NCBI GenBank assembly: GCA_965261195.1
Contig: CBDHDC010000002.1
Coordinates: 1 to 64,000 of the forward strand
Direction of reading: 5' to 3'
Length of the DNA: 64,000 nucleotides
DNA from: Bin87 sp965261195
GTDB lineage: Bacteria > Chloroflexota > Dehalococcoidia > Lucifugimonadales > UBA3495
In this document: positions 1-7,967 of the stretch, piece after piece
How positions within the stretch are numbered: position 1 is the first letter of the stretch
Layout of the letters: the number at the start of each line of letters is the position of its first letter
Position numbers and translations under genes: made by a program
The notes under the pieces: model-generated
What the model was told of the DNA's origin: nothing
Databases searched by the model: none
The model's input: only the letters and a program-made list of their open reading frames with translations

Positions 1-2
1 CT

Positions 3-1313
3 GGTGGTACCTACGGGGTATTGGCGCGCAACCGGCTCAAGGCCTTGCAGGGCGTCGCGGCGCCGGCAGCAGCAGAGGAAGCGGCGAAGTTGGTGGAGGC
101 TGCCTTGGATCTGGGAATCCGGGAGCGCCGTCTGATTCAGTTGGGCCTGGCTGTGGAAGGATTTGATCCGGGAGATGCAGATGGTCTGTTCGGTCGCAAG
201 ACGCGTGGGGCTATCGGACGCTGGCAGTCATCGCGGGGTGAGGAGGCAACGGAGCATCTGGACGTGGAGTCGGCGAAATTGTTGATGTCGTCTGGACGGA
301 AGCGCCAGGCACAGGAGCAGGCGGGGGCGCGCCAAGCGGCGGCGGCGGAGCGTCTAAGGGGTGAGCAGGAAGCACGGGAACGGGTGCAACGCGAGGCACA
401 GGAGCGTGCCCGGCGTGAAGCCGAGGAACGCGCCCGGCGAGAGGCAGCGGCGGAGGCGGAGCGGGGCAGGCGTGCGATGGAACCGGGCCGGCGTTTCCGC
501 GACTGTGACGGCTGCCCGGAGATGGTAGTGGTGCCGTCGGGTTCGTTCATGATGGGGTCGCCGCCGGGCGAGGAAGGACGAGACGACGATGAAGGTCCGC
601 AGCACCGGGTGCAGATTGCCGAACCGTTTGCGGTGGGCGTGCATGAGGTGACGCGGGGTGAGTTTGCCCGCTTTGTGCGGGAAACGAACCGCTCGGTGGG
701 CAATTCCTGCCGGGTCTGGAACGGAGGGCAAAAGAAATGGGTAGAACGTTCGGGCCTCAACTGGCGCAACCCCGGCTTCGCGCAGACCGACCGGCATCCG
801 GTGGTGTGCGTGAGTTGGGACGACGTGCAGTCGTACGTGGGCTGGCTGTCGCGAGAGACTGGGGAGGGTTACCGGTTGTTGAGCGAATCGGAGTGGGAGT
901 ACGCAGCGCGCGGTGGGACGCGCACGGCTCGGTATTGGGGCGAGCGTGAGTCGGGTCAGTGCCGCTACGGGAACGGTGCGGACGCCAGCACGACGTTTGA
1001 CTGGCGGGTGAGTTGCAGCGATGGTCATGCTTGGACATCGCCTGTTGGGACGTACACGGGAAACGGTTTTGGCTTGCATGACGTATTGGGCAACGTGTGG
1101 GAGTGGGTACAGGATTGTTGGAATGAGGACTATGCAGGGGCGCCGGCTGACGGTCGAGCGTGGGAGCGAGGCGATTGCAGCCGTCGCGTGGCACGCGGCG
1201 GTTCCTGGGTCAACTTTCCGAGGTTCCTGCGTGCTGCCAACCGCCTCAGGGACTCCTCCGGGCTCCGCATCGACCTCCTGGGTTTCCGCATTGCCCGGAC
1301 GCTTGCTCCCTGA
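3..1313 (+). CDS. DGR target protein 1, FGE/C-type-lectin domain (5' end outside window)
   Basis: Open from the left edge in frame 3; the visible part begins in the linker (ARNRL) that follows the caspase domain in the complete paralogues at 1516, 5583 and 20762, so an upstream caspase domain is inferred, not seen. Visible order: peptidoglycan-binding-like domain (about residues 30-90), long Arg/Glu/Ala-rich helix (about 95-150), then an FGE-sulfatase/C-type-lectin fold from MVVVPSGSFMMG to LGFRIARTLAP. The last 40 codons contain VR1. The Cys residues that human FGE uses in this loop are absent, so ligand binding rather than oxidase activity is likely. A GC-rich hairpin follows the stop. Confidence 0.85.
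   Translation, partial: GGTYGVLARNRLKALQGVAAPAAAEEAAKLVEAALDLGIRERRLIQLGLAVEGFDPGDADGLFGRKTRGAIGRWQSSRGEEATEHLDVESAKLLMSSGRKRQAQEQAGARQAAAAERLRGEQEARERVQREAQERARREAEERARREAAAEAERGRRAMEPGRRFRDCDGCPEMVVVPSGSFMMGSPPGEEGRDDDEGPQHRVQIAEPFAVGVHEVTRGEFARFVRETNRSVGNSCRVWNGGQKKWVERSGLNWRNPGFAQTDRHPVVCVSWDDVQSYVGWLSRETGEGYRLLSESEWEYAARGGTRTARYWGERESGQCRYGNGADASTTFDWRVSCSDGHAWTSPVGTYTGNGFGLHDVLGNVWEWVQDCWNEDYAGAPADGRAWERGDCSRRVARGGSWVNFPRFLRAANRLRDSSGLRIDLLGFRIARTLAP
1180..1303 (+). repeat. DGR variable repeat VR1
   Basis: Aligns without gaps to the TR at 5287-5410 over 124 bp. The first 29 bases are identical. In the variable part every difference falls on a TR adenine (AAC to GTC, TTC, CTC, GAC, ATC; AAA to TTT; ACC to TCC). 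The only non-A difference is C to G in CCCG(C/G)ACGCT at the 3' end, matching the IMH/IMH* polarity mark of DGRs. Confidence 0.93.
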
Positions 1314-1337
1314 GTCCTTAACTCCTTACCTCCGGGG

Positions 1338-1362
1338 GTCCAGGGGGCTTGGCCCCCTGGAC
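1338..1362 (+). terminator. Hairpin downstream of VR1
   Basis: Perfect 11-bp stem GTCCAGGGGGC / GCCCCCTGGAC with a 3-nt loop, then AAAATTTG. It lies 35 bp after VR1. It may be a terminator, but equivalent hairpins follow VR2 (34 bp) and VR3 (38 bp), so it may also be the DNA hairpin or cruciform that DGR retrohoming needs next to its target. Confidence 0.7.
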
Positions 1363-1376
1363 AAAATTTGACTCTT

Positions 1377-1515
1377 GGTCCCTGTTGCAGGGCGCCGTCC
1401 GAAGGGCAAGGACGAGGGAGGGTTGAACTTGACGGCGGCTGCCCGCGAACGCGCGCGAGGCGGGGCCGGCGCCGGGGGTCCAGGTCGTTCCTTGAACACA
1501 GGAAGGAGGGAGAAG
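1377..1515 (+). promoter_or_regulatory. Duplicated leader upstream of caspase gene
   Basis: About 135 bp before the 1516 gene are nearly repeated before the 23034 caspase gene (22903-23033), including the Shine-Dalgarno region (GGAAGGAGGG here). Leader and downstream caspase start therefore duplicated together. Likely promoter plus 5' UTR; I cannot place -35/-10 elements with confidence. Confidence 0.5.
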
Positions 1516-3762
1516 ATGGGGATGCAACGCTTGACGGTCCTGCTGGCGGTAGCAGGGCTGCTGGCACTAACGGCAGCGCCGGGGCTGGCGCAACAGCGCG
1601 TGGCGCTGGTGATCGGCAATGCCACCTACGCGCACGCCCCCCGGCTCGCCAACCCGCTCAACGACGCTGCGGACATCAGTGCCGCCCTGGCGCGCCTGGG
1701 TTTCGCGGTAACGAAGCTGGAAAACGCCAATCAGGGAGAACTGCGCCAGGGTCTGCTGGCCTTCACGCGCGCGGCCTCGGCTGCAGAAGTAGCGGTGGTG
1801 TTCTATGCCGGCCACGGCATCGAGGTGGACCAGAGAAACTTCCTGGTGCCGGTGGATGCGAAGCTGTCGAGCGACCAGGACGTGGAGTTCGAGACGGTGC
1901 CGCTGGAGTTGGTGATGCGCTCGGTGGCGCGTGCGTCGGGCCTCAGGCTGGTGATCCTGGATGCGTGCCGGGACAACCCGTTTGCGGTGTCGATGCAGCG
2001 AGCGGGGGCGACCCGTTCGGTTGGTCGGGGTCTGGCCAGAGTGGAACCTGCGGGAGAGACGCTGGTGGCGTATGCGGCGAAAGGGGGCACGGTGGCGTCG
2101 GACGGAGACAGCCGCAACAGCCCGTACAGCGCGGCGTTGCTGGCGCATCTGGAGGAGCCGGGTCTGGAGGTGGGGCTGATGTTTCGCAAGGTGCGCGATG
2201 CAGTATTGGCTTCGACGGGCGGTCGTCAGGAGCCGTTCGTGTATGGGTCGTTGTCGAGTCGCGGTGTGTATCTCACGGCGCGGCTGGAGCCTGATCCGTC
2301 TGTGGAGACGGGTGGGCGAAACGAGCCCACGTCGGAGCGTCTGAGCGCTGAGCAGCTGGCGGCGCAGCGTCTGGTGGCGGAGCGTGAGCTGTTGTTCTGG
2401 GAGTCGGTCAAGGACAGCACGAACCCGGCGGACCTTCAGGCTTACCTTGACCGCTATCCGAATGGCGTCTATGCCGCGCTGGCGCGCAATCGGCTGCAGG
2501 CCTTGCAGGGCGCCGCGGCGCCGGCAGCAGCAGAGGAAGCGGCGAAGTTGGTGGAGGCTGCCTTGGATCTGGGAATCCGGGAGCGCCGTCTGATTCAGTT
2601 GGGCCTGGCTGCGGAAGGATTTGATCCGGGAGATGCAGATGGTCTGTTCGGTCGCAAGACGCGTGGGGCGATTGGAGGCTGGCAGTCATCGCGGGGTGAG
2701 GAAGCAACGGAGTATCTGGACGTGGAGTCGGCGAAATTGTTGATGTCGTCTGGACGGAAGCGCCAGGCGCAGGAGCAGGAAGCGGCGCGCCAAGCTGCGT
2801 CGGAGGCGGAGCGTCTAAGGGGCGAACAGGAAGCGCGGGAACGGGCGCAACGCGAGGCTCAGGAGCGTGCTCGGCGTGAAGCCGAGGAACGCGCCCGGCG
2901 AGAGGCAGCGGCGGAGGCGGAGCGGGGCAGGCGTGCGATGGAACCTGGCCGGCGTTTCCGCGACTGTGACGCCTGCCCGGAGCTGGTGGTGGTGCCGTTG
3001 GGATCGTTCATGATGGGGTCGCCGGCGGGCGAGGAAAAGCGAGACGATGATGAAGGTCCGCGGCACCGGGTAACGATTGCCGAGCCGTTTGCGGTGGGCG
3101 TGCATGAGGTGACGCAGGGGGAGTTTGCGCGCTTTGTGCGGGAAACGAACCGCTCGGCGGGCAATTCCTGTCGGGTGTGGGACAGCAATGAAGGGAGATG
3201 GGTGGAGCGTTCAGGCCTCAACTGGCGCAACCCCGGCTTTGAGCAGACGGACGGGCACCCGGTGGTGTGTGTGAATTGGGACGACGCGCAGTCGTACGTG
3301 GGCTGGTTGTCGCGTGAGACTGGGGAGGGCTACCGGTTGTTGAGCGAATCGGAGTGGGAGTACGTGGCGCGGGCGGGCACGACGGGACCGTTTCACACGG
3401 GCGCGACGATATCGCCGGCGCAGGCGAATTATGATGGGAACTACACGTACGGTTCGGGTCGTAAGGGGGTGTACCGGGAGCGCACGATGTCAGTGGGTTC
3501 CTTTTTGCCGAATGCCTTTGGATTGCACGACGTGCATGGCAACGTGTATGAGTGGGTACAGGACTGTTGGAACAAGAAATACGACGGTGCACCACGTGAT
3601 GGTGGTGCATGGGAAAGGGGCGATTGCAGTCTGCGGGTGGCACGCGGCGGTTCCTGGTTCAGCTCTCCGAGGTTCCTGCGTGCTGCCTTCCGCTTCAGGA
3701 ACTCCACCGGGTACCGCAACTACTACCTGGGTTTCCGCATTGCCCGGACGCTTGCTCCCTGA
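1516..3762 (+). CDS. Exported caspase - PG-binding-like - FGE/lectin protein, DGR target 2
   Basis: 748 aa from ATG 1516, chosen for the GGAAGGAGGG ribosome site and because it opens directly with a signal peptide (residues 1-25, GLA|QQ). Caspase/C14 domain about 28-260 with catalytic His100 (FYAGHG) and Cys151 (LDACRDN). Then a linker (NPADLQAYLDRYPNG), a peptidoglycan-binding-like domain, an Arg/Glu/Ala-rich helix, and an FGE/C-type-lectin domain ending in VR2. Predicted periplasmic or surface protease whose lectin fold is hypermutated by the adjacent RT. Avd and RT follow immediately, so all may be co-transcribed apart from the intervening hairpin. Function in cell death or self-recognition is inference. 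Confidence 0.9.
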   Translation: MGMQRLTVLLAVAGLLALTAAPGLAQQRVALVIGNATYAHAPRLANPLNDAADISAALARLGFAVTKLENANQGELRQGLLAFTRAASAAEVAVVFYAGHGIEVDQRNFLVPVDAKLSSDQDVEFETVPLELVMRSVARASGLRLVILDACRDNPFAVSMQRAGATRSVGRGLARVEPAGETLVAYAAKGGTVASDGDSRNSPYSAALLAHLEEPGLEVGLMFRKVRDAVLASTGGRQEPFVYGSLSSRGVYLTARLEPDPSVETGGRNEPTSERLSAEQLAAQRLVAERELLFWESVKDSTNPADLQAYLDRYPNGVYAALARNRLQALQGAAAPAAAEEAAKLVEAALDLGIRERRLIQLGLAAEGFDPGDADGLFGRKTRGAIGGWQSSRGEEATEYLDVESAKLLMSSGRKRQAQEQEAARQAASEAERLRGEQEARERAQREAQERARREAEERARREAAAEAERGRRAMEPGRRFRDCDACPELVVVPLGSFMMGSPAGEEKRDDDEGPRHRVTIAEPFAVGVHEVTQGEFARFVRETNRSAGNSCRVWDSNEGRWVERSGLNWRNPGFEQTDGHPVVCVNWDDAQSYVGWLSRETGEGYRLLSESEWEYVARAGTTGPFHTGATISPAQANYDGNYTYGSGRKGVYRERTMSVGSFLPNAFGLHDVHGNVYEWVQDCWNKKYDGAPRDGGAWERGDCSLRVARGGSWFSSPRFLRAAFRFRNSTGYRNYYLGFRIARTLAP
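3629..3752 (+). repeat. DGR variable repeat VR2
   Basis: Collinear with the TR; strong identity starts at 3637. All differences after GGTTCCTGG fall on TR adenines (AAC to TTC, AGC, TAC; AAA to TCT; ACC to TCC) until the 3' C/G polarity mark. It encodes the last turn of the lectin fold of the 1516 gene. Confidence 0.93.
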
Positions 3763-3785
3763 GTCATTACCTCCTTACCTCCGGG

Positions 3786-3810
3786 GGCCAGGGGGCTGCG
3801 CCCCCTGGCC
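3786..3810 (+). terminator. Hairpin downstream of VR2
   Basis: Perfect stem GGCCAGGGGGC / GCCCCCTGGCC, 3-nt loop, 34 bp after VR2. Compared with the VR1 hairpin the stem carries a compensated base-pair change (T-A to G-C near the base), suggesting the pairing itself is selected. Confidence 0.7.
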
Positions 3811-3848
3811 GAAATGTTGAACTTTTGACGGCCGAGGAGGCGCATCCT

Positions 3849-4232
3849 TTGGACAAAGCCTTCCGCGACCGGGCGCGTGAGACGGGACCGGCCTTGGAAG
3901 CCCACTACCGTTTCATCGTGTGGCTGGTGCCGACGGTGGAAGGCTTTCCGCGCCGCCAGAAGTTCCTGTTGGGCGACCGCATCCAGCAAAACGCCCTGGA
4001 CGTTCTGGAGTTCCTCGTCGAGGCGACGTATACCCGGCAGCGCGGACCGCACCTCAGGCGGGCCAACCTGGGCGTCGAGAAGCTGCGCTTCCTGCTGCGT
4101 CTGGCCCACGACCTGCACTACCTGGATTTGCGGCGCTACGAGCACGCGGCGCGTTGTCTGGACGAAACCGGGCGTAAAATCGGCGCCTGGAGCAAGGTGC
4201 ATCATGCCAAAGAAAGCACGGCATCTGTTTGA
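3849..4232 (+). CDS. avd: DGR accessory variability determinant (Avd-like four-helix protein)
   Basis: 127 aa if translation starts at TTG 3849, which sits 8 nt after a strong GAGGAGG (3834-3840); no ATG in this frame fits. The length matches the known Avd family (about 125-130 aa). The sequence is all-helical and basic, with RQKFLLGDRIQQNALDVLEF and a Leu/Arg-rich C-terminal helix. In known DGRs Avd forms a pentameric barrel that binds the RT and the TR-containing RNA and is needed for mutagenic cDNA synthesis. The RT start (4204) overlaps its 3' end by 29 nt, indicating translational coupling. Assignment rests on position, size and helical pattern. Confidence 0.85.
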   Translation: MDKAFRDRARETGPALEAHYRFIVWLVPTVEGFPRRQKFLLGDRIQQNALDVLEFLVEATYTRQRGPHLRRANLGVEKLRFLLRLAHDLHYLDLRRYEHAARCLDETGRKIGAWSKVHHAKESTASV

Positions 4233-5478
4233 CGCCATCGCCTCATTTGCGGCCCTGCGCTCGGCAGCTCTGCGCGCCGCCAAGGGCAAACGTGCCAAGC
4301 CGGGGGCAGCGGCCTTTCTGGCCAATCTGGAAACCGAAGTCCTGCGTCTGGAGCGCGAACTCGTCAGCGGCCGCTACCGGCCGGGGCGCTACAAGACGAT
4401 TGAGATATTCGACCCCAAGCACCGCATGGTGTCGGCGGCGCCCTTCCGCGACCGGGTGGTTCACCACGCCTTTTGTGCCGTGTGCGAACCCATCTTTGAG
4501 CGCGGCTTCATTGCCGACAGCTACGCCAACCGCACGGGCAAGGGAACGCACCGCGCCATCGCCCGCTACGAGGCGTTCCGCGACCGCTTCCGCTACGTCC
4601 TGCGGGCCGACATTTACCGCTACTTTCCGGCCATCGACCACGAGATACTCAAGCGCGACCTGCGCCGCCGCATTGCTTGCCGCCGCACCCTGGCGCTGGC
4701 GGACCGCATCATCGACGCGTCCAACCCCCAGGAAGGTGTCCTTCTGCATTTTCCGGGCGATGATCTGTTTACCCCCTTGGAACGAAGGCGCGGCTTGCCG
4801 ATCGGCAACCTGACCAGCCAGTTTTTCGCCAACCTGTACCTGGACGGCCTGGACCACTTCTGCAAGGAAGTGCTGCGGGCCAAGGGTTACGTGCGCTACG
4901 TGGACGACTTCGCCCTGTTTCATGATGACGCCGGGCAACTCGAAGCGTGGCGGCGGCGCATCGCCGTGTTTCTGGAAGGCCGGCGGCTGCGCCTTCACGC
5001 GAGCAAGACGGGCATCGCCGAAACACGAGAGGCGGCGGAATTTCTCGGCTTGGTGTTGCTGCCAGGCGGCTATCGGCGCCTGCCGGAAGCGAACGTGCGG
5101 CGCTTTCGCAACCGCCTGCGGGGTCTGCGCGACCGCTGGCGTCAAGGCAGCATGACCCGCCGGGAGATCGAATGTCGCATTGAAGCGTGGGTGGCCCACG
5201 CCAGTCACGCGCATAGCTGGCGCCTGCGCCAGGCGATCTTTCGCGGCGGCTGGTTCGACCCGTCGCGGGAGCCTGACCGTCCCCCTGCCGTCGCGTGGCA
5301 CGCGGCGGTTCCTGGAACAACAAACCGAGGAACCTGCGTGCTGCCAACCGCAACAGGAACACCACCGGGAACCGCAACAACAACCTGGGTTTCCGCATTG
5401 CCCGCACGCTCCAAAGCCGGAACCGGCGGCCTCACGGGGCCTCCGGGTGCGCCAACGAGCGTCCAGGGGCGGTCATGA
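4204..5478 (+). CDS. DGR reverse transcriptase
   Basis: 424 aa from ATG 4204. RT landmarks in order: PFRDRVVHHA, DIYRYFPAIDHEIL, the DGR-specific GLPIGNLTSQ (group II intron and retroviral RTs have QGxxxSP here), the catalytic YVDDFALFHDD, and a C-terminal thumb. It copies the TR RNA with mutagenesis at adenines, and the cDNA replaces VR sequence in target genes. The reading frame runs through the whole TR in a frame different from that used in the VR genes and stops at 5478; the last 65 codons or so are therefore probably not needed for RT function. Confidence 0.95.
   Translation: MPKKARHLFDAIASFAALRSAALRAAKGKRAKPGAAAFLANLETEVLRLERELVSGRYRPGRYKTIEIFDPKHRMVSAAPFRDRVVHHAFCAVCEPIFERGFIADSYANRTGKGTHRAIARYEAFRDRFRYVLRADIYRYFPAIDHEILKRDLRRRIACRRTLALADRIIDASNPQEGVLLHFPGDDLFTPLERRRGLPIGNLTSQFFANLYLDGLDHFCKEVLRAKGYVRYVDDFALFHDDAGQLEAWRRRIAVFLEGRRLRLHASKTGIAETREAAEFLGLVLLPGGYRRLPEANVRRFRNRLRGLRDRWRQGSMTRREIECRIEAWVAHASHAHSWRLRQAIFRGGWFDPSREPDRPPAVAWHAAVPGTTNRGTCVLPTATGTPPGTATTTWVSALPARSKAGTGGLTGPPGAPTSVQGRS
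5287..5410 (+). repeat. DGR template repeat (TR)
   Basis: 124 bp matching all four VRs. The variable core holds ten AAC codons plus one AAA, two ACC and two AGG codons in VR frame. AAC can mutate to any NNC codon, none a stop, so the template is almost stop-proof; the single AAA is the exception. The 3' CTGGGTTTCCGCATTGCCCG is the IMH-like invariant end, with C instead of G at 5405. No stop-proof reason explains its overlap with the RT frame. Confidence 0.95.
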
Positions 5479-5490
5479 TGAACAACCTGG

Positions 5491-5535
5491 CTGCCGCCCC
5501 TCATGCCCCGCCGTTTGGCGGGGGAGGGGTGGCAG
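5491..5535 (+). terminator. Two-stage hairpin after TR
   Basis: Outer stem CTGCCGCCCCT / AGGGGTGGCAG and inner stem CCCCGCC / GGCGGGG, 80 bp after the TR. It could end or stabilise the RT-TR transcript; there is no U tract, so a simple intrinsic terminator is not certain. Confidence 0.55.
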
Positions 5536-5582
5536 TGTGAAAGGCCTGGAGAAAGTTGCACGCAGACAAGGGAGGAGGAGAG

Positions 5583-7724
5583 ATGGCTGAAGGCTGGAGG
5601 TATCAGACGTTCACGGCGCTGGTGGTATTGCTGCTGGCCCTGTCGGCGCCGGCCTTGGCGGCGGAGCGGGTGGCGCTGGTGGTTGGCAACGCGGCCTACG
5701 AGCAGGAGATCGCCGCCCTGAAAAACCCGGTCAACGATGCCACCGCGGTGGCTGCGGCGTTGCGCCGTCTGGGCTTCGAGGTCATCGAGGGCATGGACCT
5801 CAGCGAAGACGACTTCTACGACAAGATCATCGAATTCGACGACGCGGGGCGCGGGGCCAAGATGGCGTTGTTCTTCTATGCCGGTCACGGCTTGCAGGTA
5901 GACGGCCGCAACTACCTGGCGCCGGTCGATCTGAAGCTGGAGACGCGGCAGGACCTGCGACGCCATGCCATCGAGCTGGCGGCCGTGCTGGAGGTGATGC
6001 GCAGCGAGACGAACCTGTTGATTCTGGACGCCTGCCGCAACAACCCGCTGGCGGCGGAGTTGGCGCGCACCCTGGGTCTGAGCCGCGCGGCGGTGGCGAG
6101 TCGGGGTCTGGCGCGGGTGGACAGCGCCAGCGGCACGCTGATTGCGTATGCCACGGAGCCGGGCGCGGTGGCGGCGGACGGCACCGGGGATCACTCGCCG
6201 TACACGGCGGCGTTTCTGGAGCACCTGGAGACACCGGGATTGAGCGTGCAGGACCTGTTCACTGAAGTGACAGCCTCGGTATTGAAGCGTACGGGCGAGC
6301 GGCAAAAGCCGTGGACGCACTCGTCGCTGTCGAAGATCGTCCGCCTGGTGCCGGGGGGTGATTCGGAGGCAACGGCAGCGACGCCTCTGCCTGCGCAAAC
6401 AAGCGAACCCGCGTCGACGCGCTTGACCGCTGAGCAGTTGGTGGCGCAGCGTTTGGCGGTGGAGCGTGAGTTGTTGTTCTGGGAATCGGTGAAAGACAGT
6501 ACGAACCCTGCGGACCTTCAGGCGTATCTGGACCGTTATCCTGGTGGTACCTACGAGGTGCTGGCGCGTAACCGGCTGCCGGCCTTGCAGGGCGCCGCAG
6601 CGCCGGCAGCAGCAGAGGAAACGGCAAAGTCGGTGGAGGATGTGTTGGGTCTGGGGATCCGGGAGCGCCGTCTGATTCAGATGGGTTTATTGGCGGCGGG
6701 GCATGATCTCGGCAAGGCCGACGGCTTGCTTGGCCGGCAGACCCGCGCGGCGCTGAAGCAGTGGCAGGCGTCACGGGGCGAGGCGGCGACGGGCTACCTG
6801 GACGTGGAATCTGGCAAGTTGCTGCTGGCGGCCGGGGAACGGTACGAGGCGCAGGACAAGGCGCGCCAAGCAGCGGTGGAGCGTCTAAGGGGTGAGCAGG
6901 AGGCACGGGAGAAAGCACGGCGCGAAGCTCAGGAACGTGCCCGGCTGGAAGCGGTGGAAGCGGAACGACAGCGCCGCGATCGGGAAGCGCAGGCAAGAGC
7001 CCGCCGAAAGGCCGAGGCGCGGCAGAAATGGACCAAGCTGGGTCCGGTGATGGTGCGGGTGGACGGTGGCAGTTTCGTTATGGGCTGCCAGAGCGGGCGA
7101 GATAGCAATTGTGAAGATATGGAAAAACCGGCCCATCGGGTTCAGGTGCGCAGCTTCGAGATTGGCAAGTACGAGGTGACGCAGGCATTGTGGGAAGCGG
7201 TGATGGGAGACAACCCAAGTTCTTTTACAGGCTGCACCCGGTGTCCCGTAGAGAAGGTCAATTGGGACGACATCCAGGTATTTCTGCGGAAATTGAGCGA
7301 CGTGACCGGCGAGCGATACCGTTTGCCGACGGAGGCGGAATGGGAGTACGCGGCGCGCGGCGGACGGCAGAGCCGGGGCTACCGATATGCCGGCGGCAAT
7401 GACGTGGGGTCGGTAGGCTGGTATTTAGATAACAGCGGAAGCAGAACCCATGCCGTCGGCCAGAAGCGCGGCAACGAACTGGGTTTGCATGACATGAGCG
7501 GCAACGTGTGGGAGTGGGTACAGGACTGCTGGAATGATAGTTACCGGGGTGCGCCGGATGACGGCCGTGCCTGGCACCGAGGCAAGTGTGGCCGTCGCGT
7601 GGCACGCGGCGGTTCCTGGGGCAGCATTCCGGGGGTCCTGCGTGCTGCCTTCCGCGGCAGGTTCACCTCCGGGTACCGCAACTACCTCCTGGGTTTCCGC
7701 ATTGCCCGGACGCTTACCCCTTGA
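5583..7724 (+). CDS. Exported caspase - PG-binding-like - FGE/lectin protein, DGR target 3
   Basis: 713 aa from ATG 5583 (GGGAGGAGGAG upstream). Signal peptide 1-27 (APALA|AE), caspase domain with His102 (FYAGHG) and Cys151 (LDACRNN), linker FWESVKDSTNPADLQ, peptidoglycan-binding-like domain, Arg/Glu/Ala-rich helix, FGE/lectin domain beginning near MVRVDGGSFVMG and ending in VR3. Its caspase half is closer to the 20762 gene than to 1516, so the family has at least two caspase subtypes sharing one diversified C-terminus. Directly downstream of the TR. Confidence 0.92.
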   Translation: MAEGWRYQTFTALVVLLLALSAPALAAERVALVVGNAAYEQEIAALKNPVNDATAVAAALRRLGFEVIEGMDLSEDDFYDKIIEFDDAGRGAKMALFFYAGHGLQVDGRNYLAPVDLKLETRQDLRRHAIELAAVLEVMRSETNLLILDACRNNPLAAELARTLGLSRAAVASRGLARVDSASGTLIAYATEPGAVAADGTGDHSPYTAAFLEHLETPGLSVQDLFTEVTASVLKRTGERQKPWTHSSLSKIVRLVPGGDSEATAATPLPAQTSEPASTRLTAEQLVAQRLAVERELLFWESVKDSTNPADLQAYLDRYPGGTYEVLARNRLPALQGAAAPAAAEETAKSVEDVLGLGIRERRLIQMGLLAAGHDLGKADGLLGRQTRAALKQWQASRGEAATGYLDVESGKLLLAAGERYEAQDKARQAAVERLRGEQEAREKARREAQERARLEAVEAERQRRDREAQARARRKAEARQKWTKLGPVMVRVDGGSFVMGCQSGRDSNCEDMEKPAHRVQVRSFEIGKYEVTQALWEAVMGDNPSSFTGCTRCPVEKVNWDDIQVFLRKLSDVTGERYRLPTEAEWEYAARGGRQSRGYRYAGGNDVGSVGWYLDNSGSRTHAVGQKRGNELGLHDMSGNVWEWVQDCWNDSYRGAPDDGRAWHRGKCGRRVARGGSWGSIPGVLRAAFRGRFTSGYRNYLLGFRIARTLTP
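7591..7714 (+). repeat. DGR variable repeat VR3
   Basis: The 29-bp 5' part is identical to the TR; all core differences lie on TR adenines (AAC to GGC, AGC, GTC, TTC, TAC, CTC; AAA to ATT; AGG to GGG). It has the VR-type G at the polarity position. Confidence 0.93.
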
Positions 7725-7751
7725 ATCATTACTTTTTTACCTCCGGTGGGG

Positions 7752-7776
7752 GTCCAGGGGGCCTTGCCCCCTGGAC
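7752..7776 (+). terminator. Hairpin downstream of VR3
   Basis: Stem GTCCAGGGGG / CCCCCTGGAC with a 5-nt loop, followed by GAAAATTTC, 38 bp after VR3. Same dual reading as the VR1 and VR2 hairpins. The remaining 190 bases before the vWA gene show no gene I can support; an ECF sigma factor is common there in YfbK loci but is not visible. Confidence 0.7.
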
Positions 7777-7967
7777 GAAAATTTCTGGATTTTTGCCTTT
7801 GGAGGGTCGATTGATGAAGGGCGTTGCAGGCCAGGTCTTTCGCGCCGCCGGACGTCGGCGACCGGGGTCATGGCGACTCCATCGCCCCGGTGCGCTTCCG
7901 GGCGGTTGTCCTGCCTGCGTCGGGTCTCGGGGCGCGTGCCGCGTGCCGGGGATGAGGAGGTTGAGAG

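Noticed and set aside
5295..5540. TR read in VR frame as a small protein gene
   Set aside because: It is the template for retrohoming; no start signal and it overlaps the RT frame.
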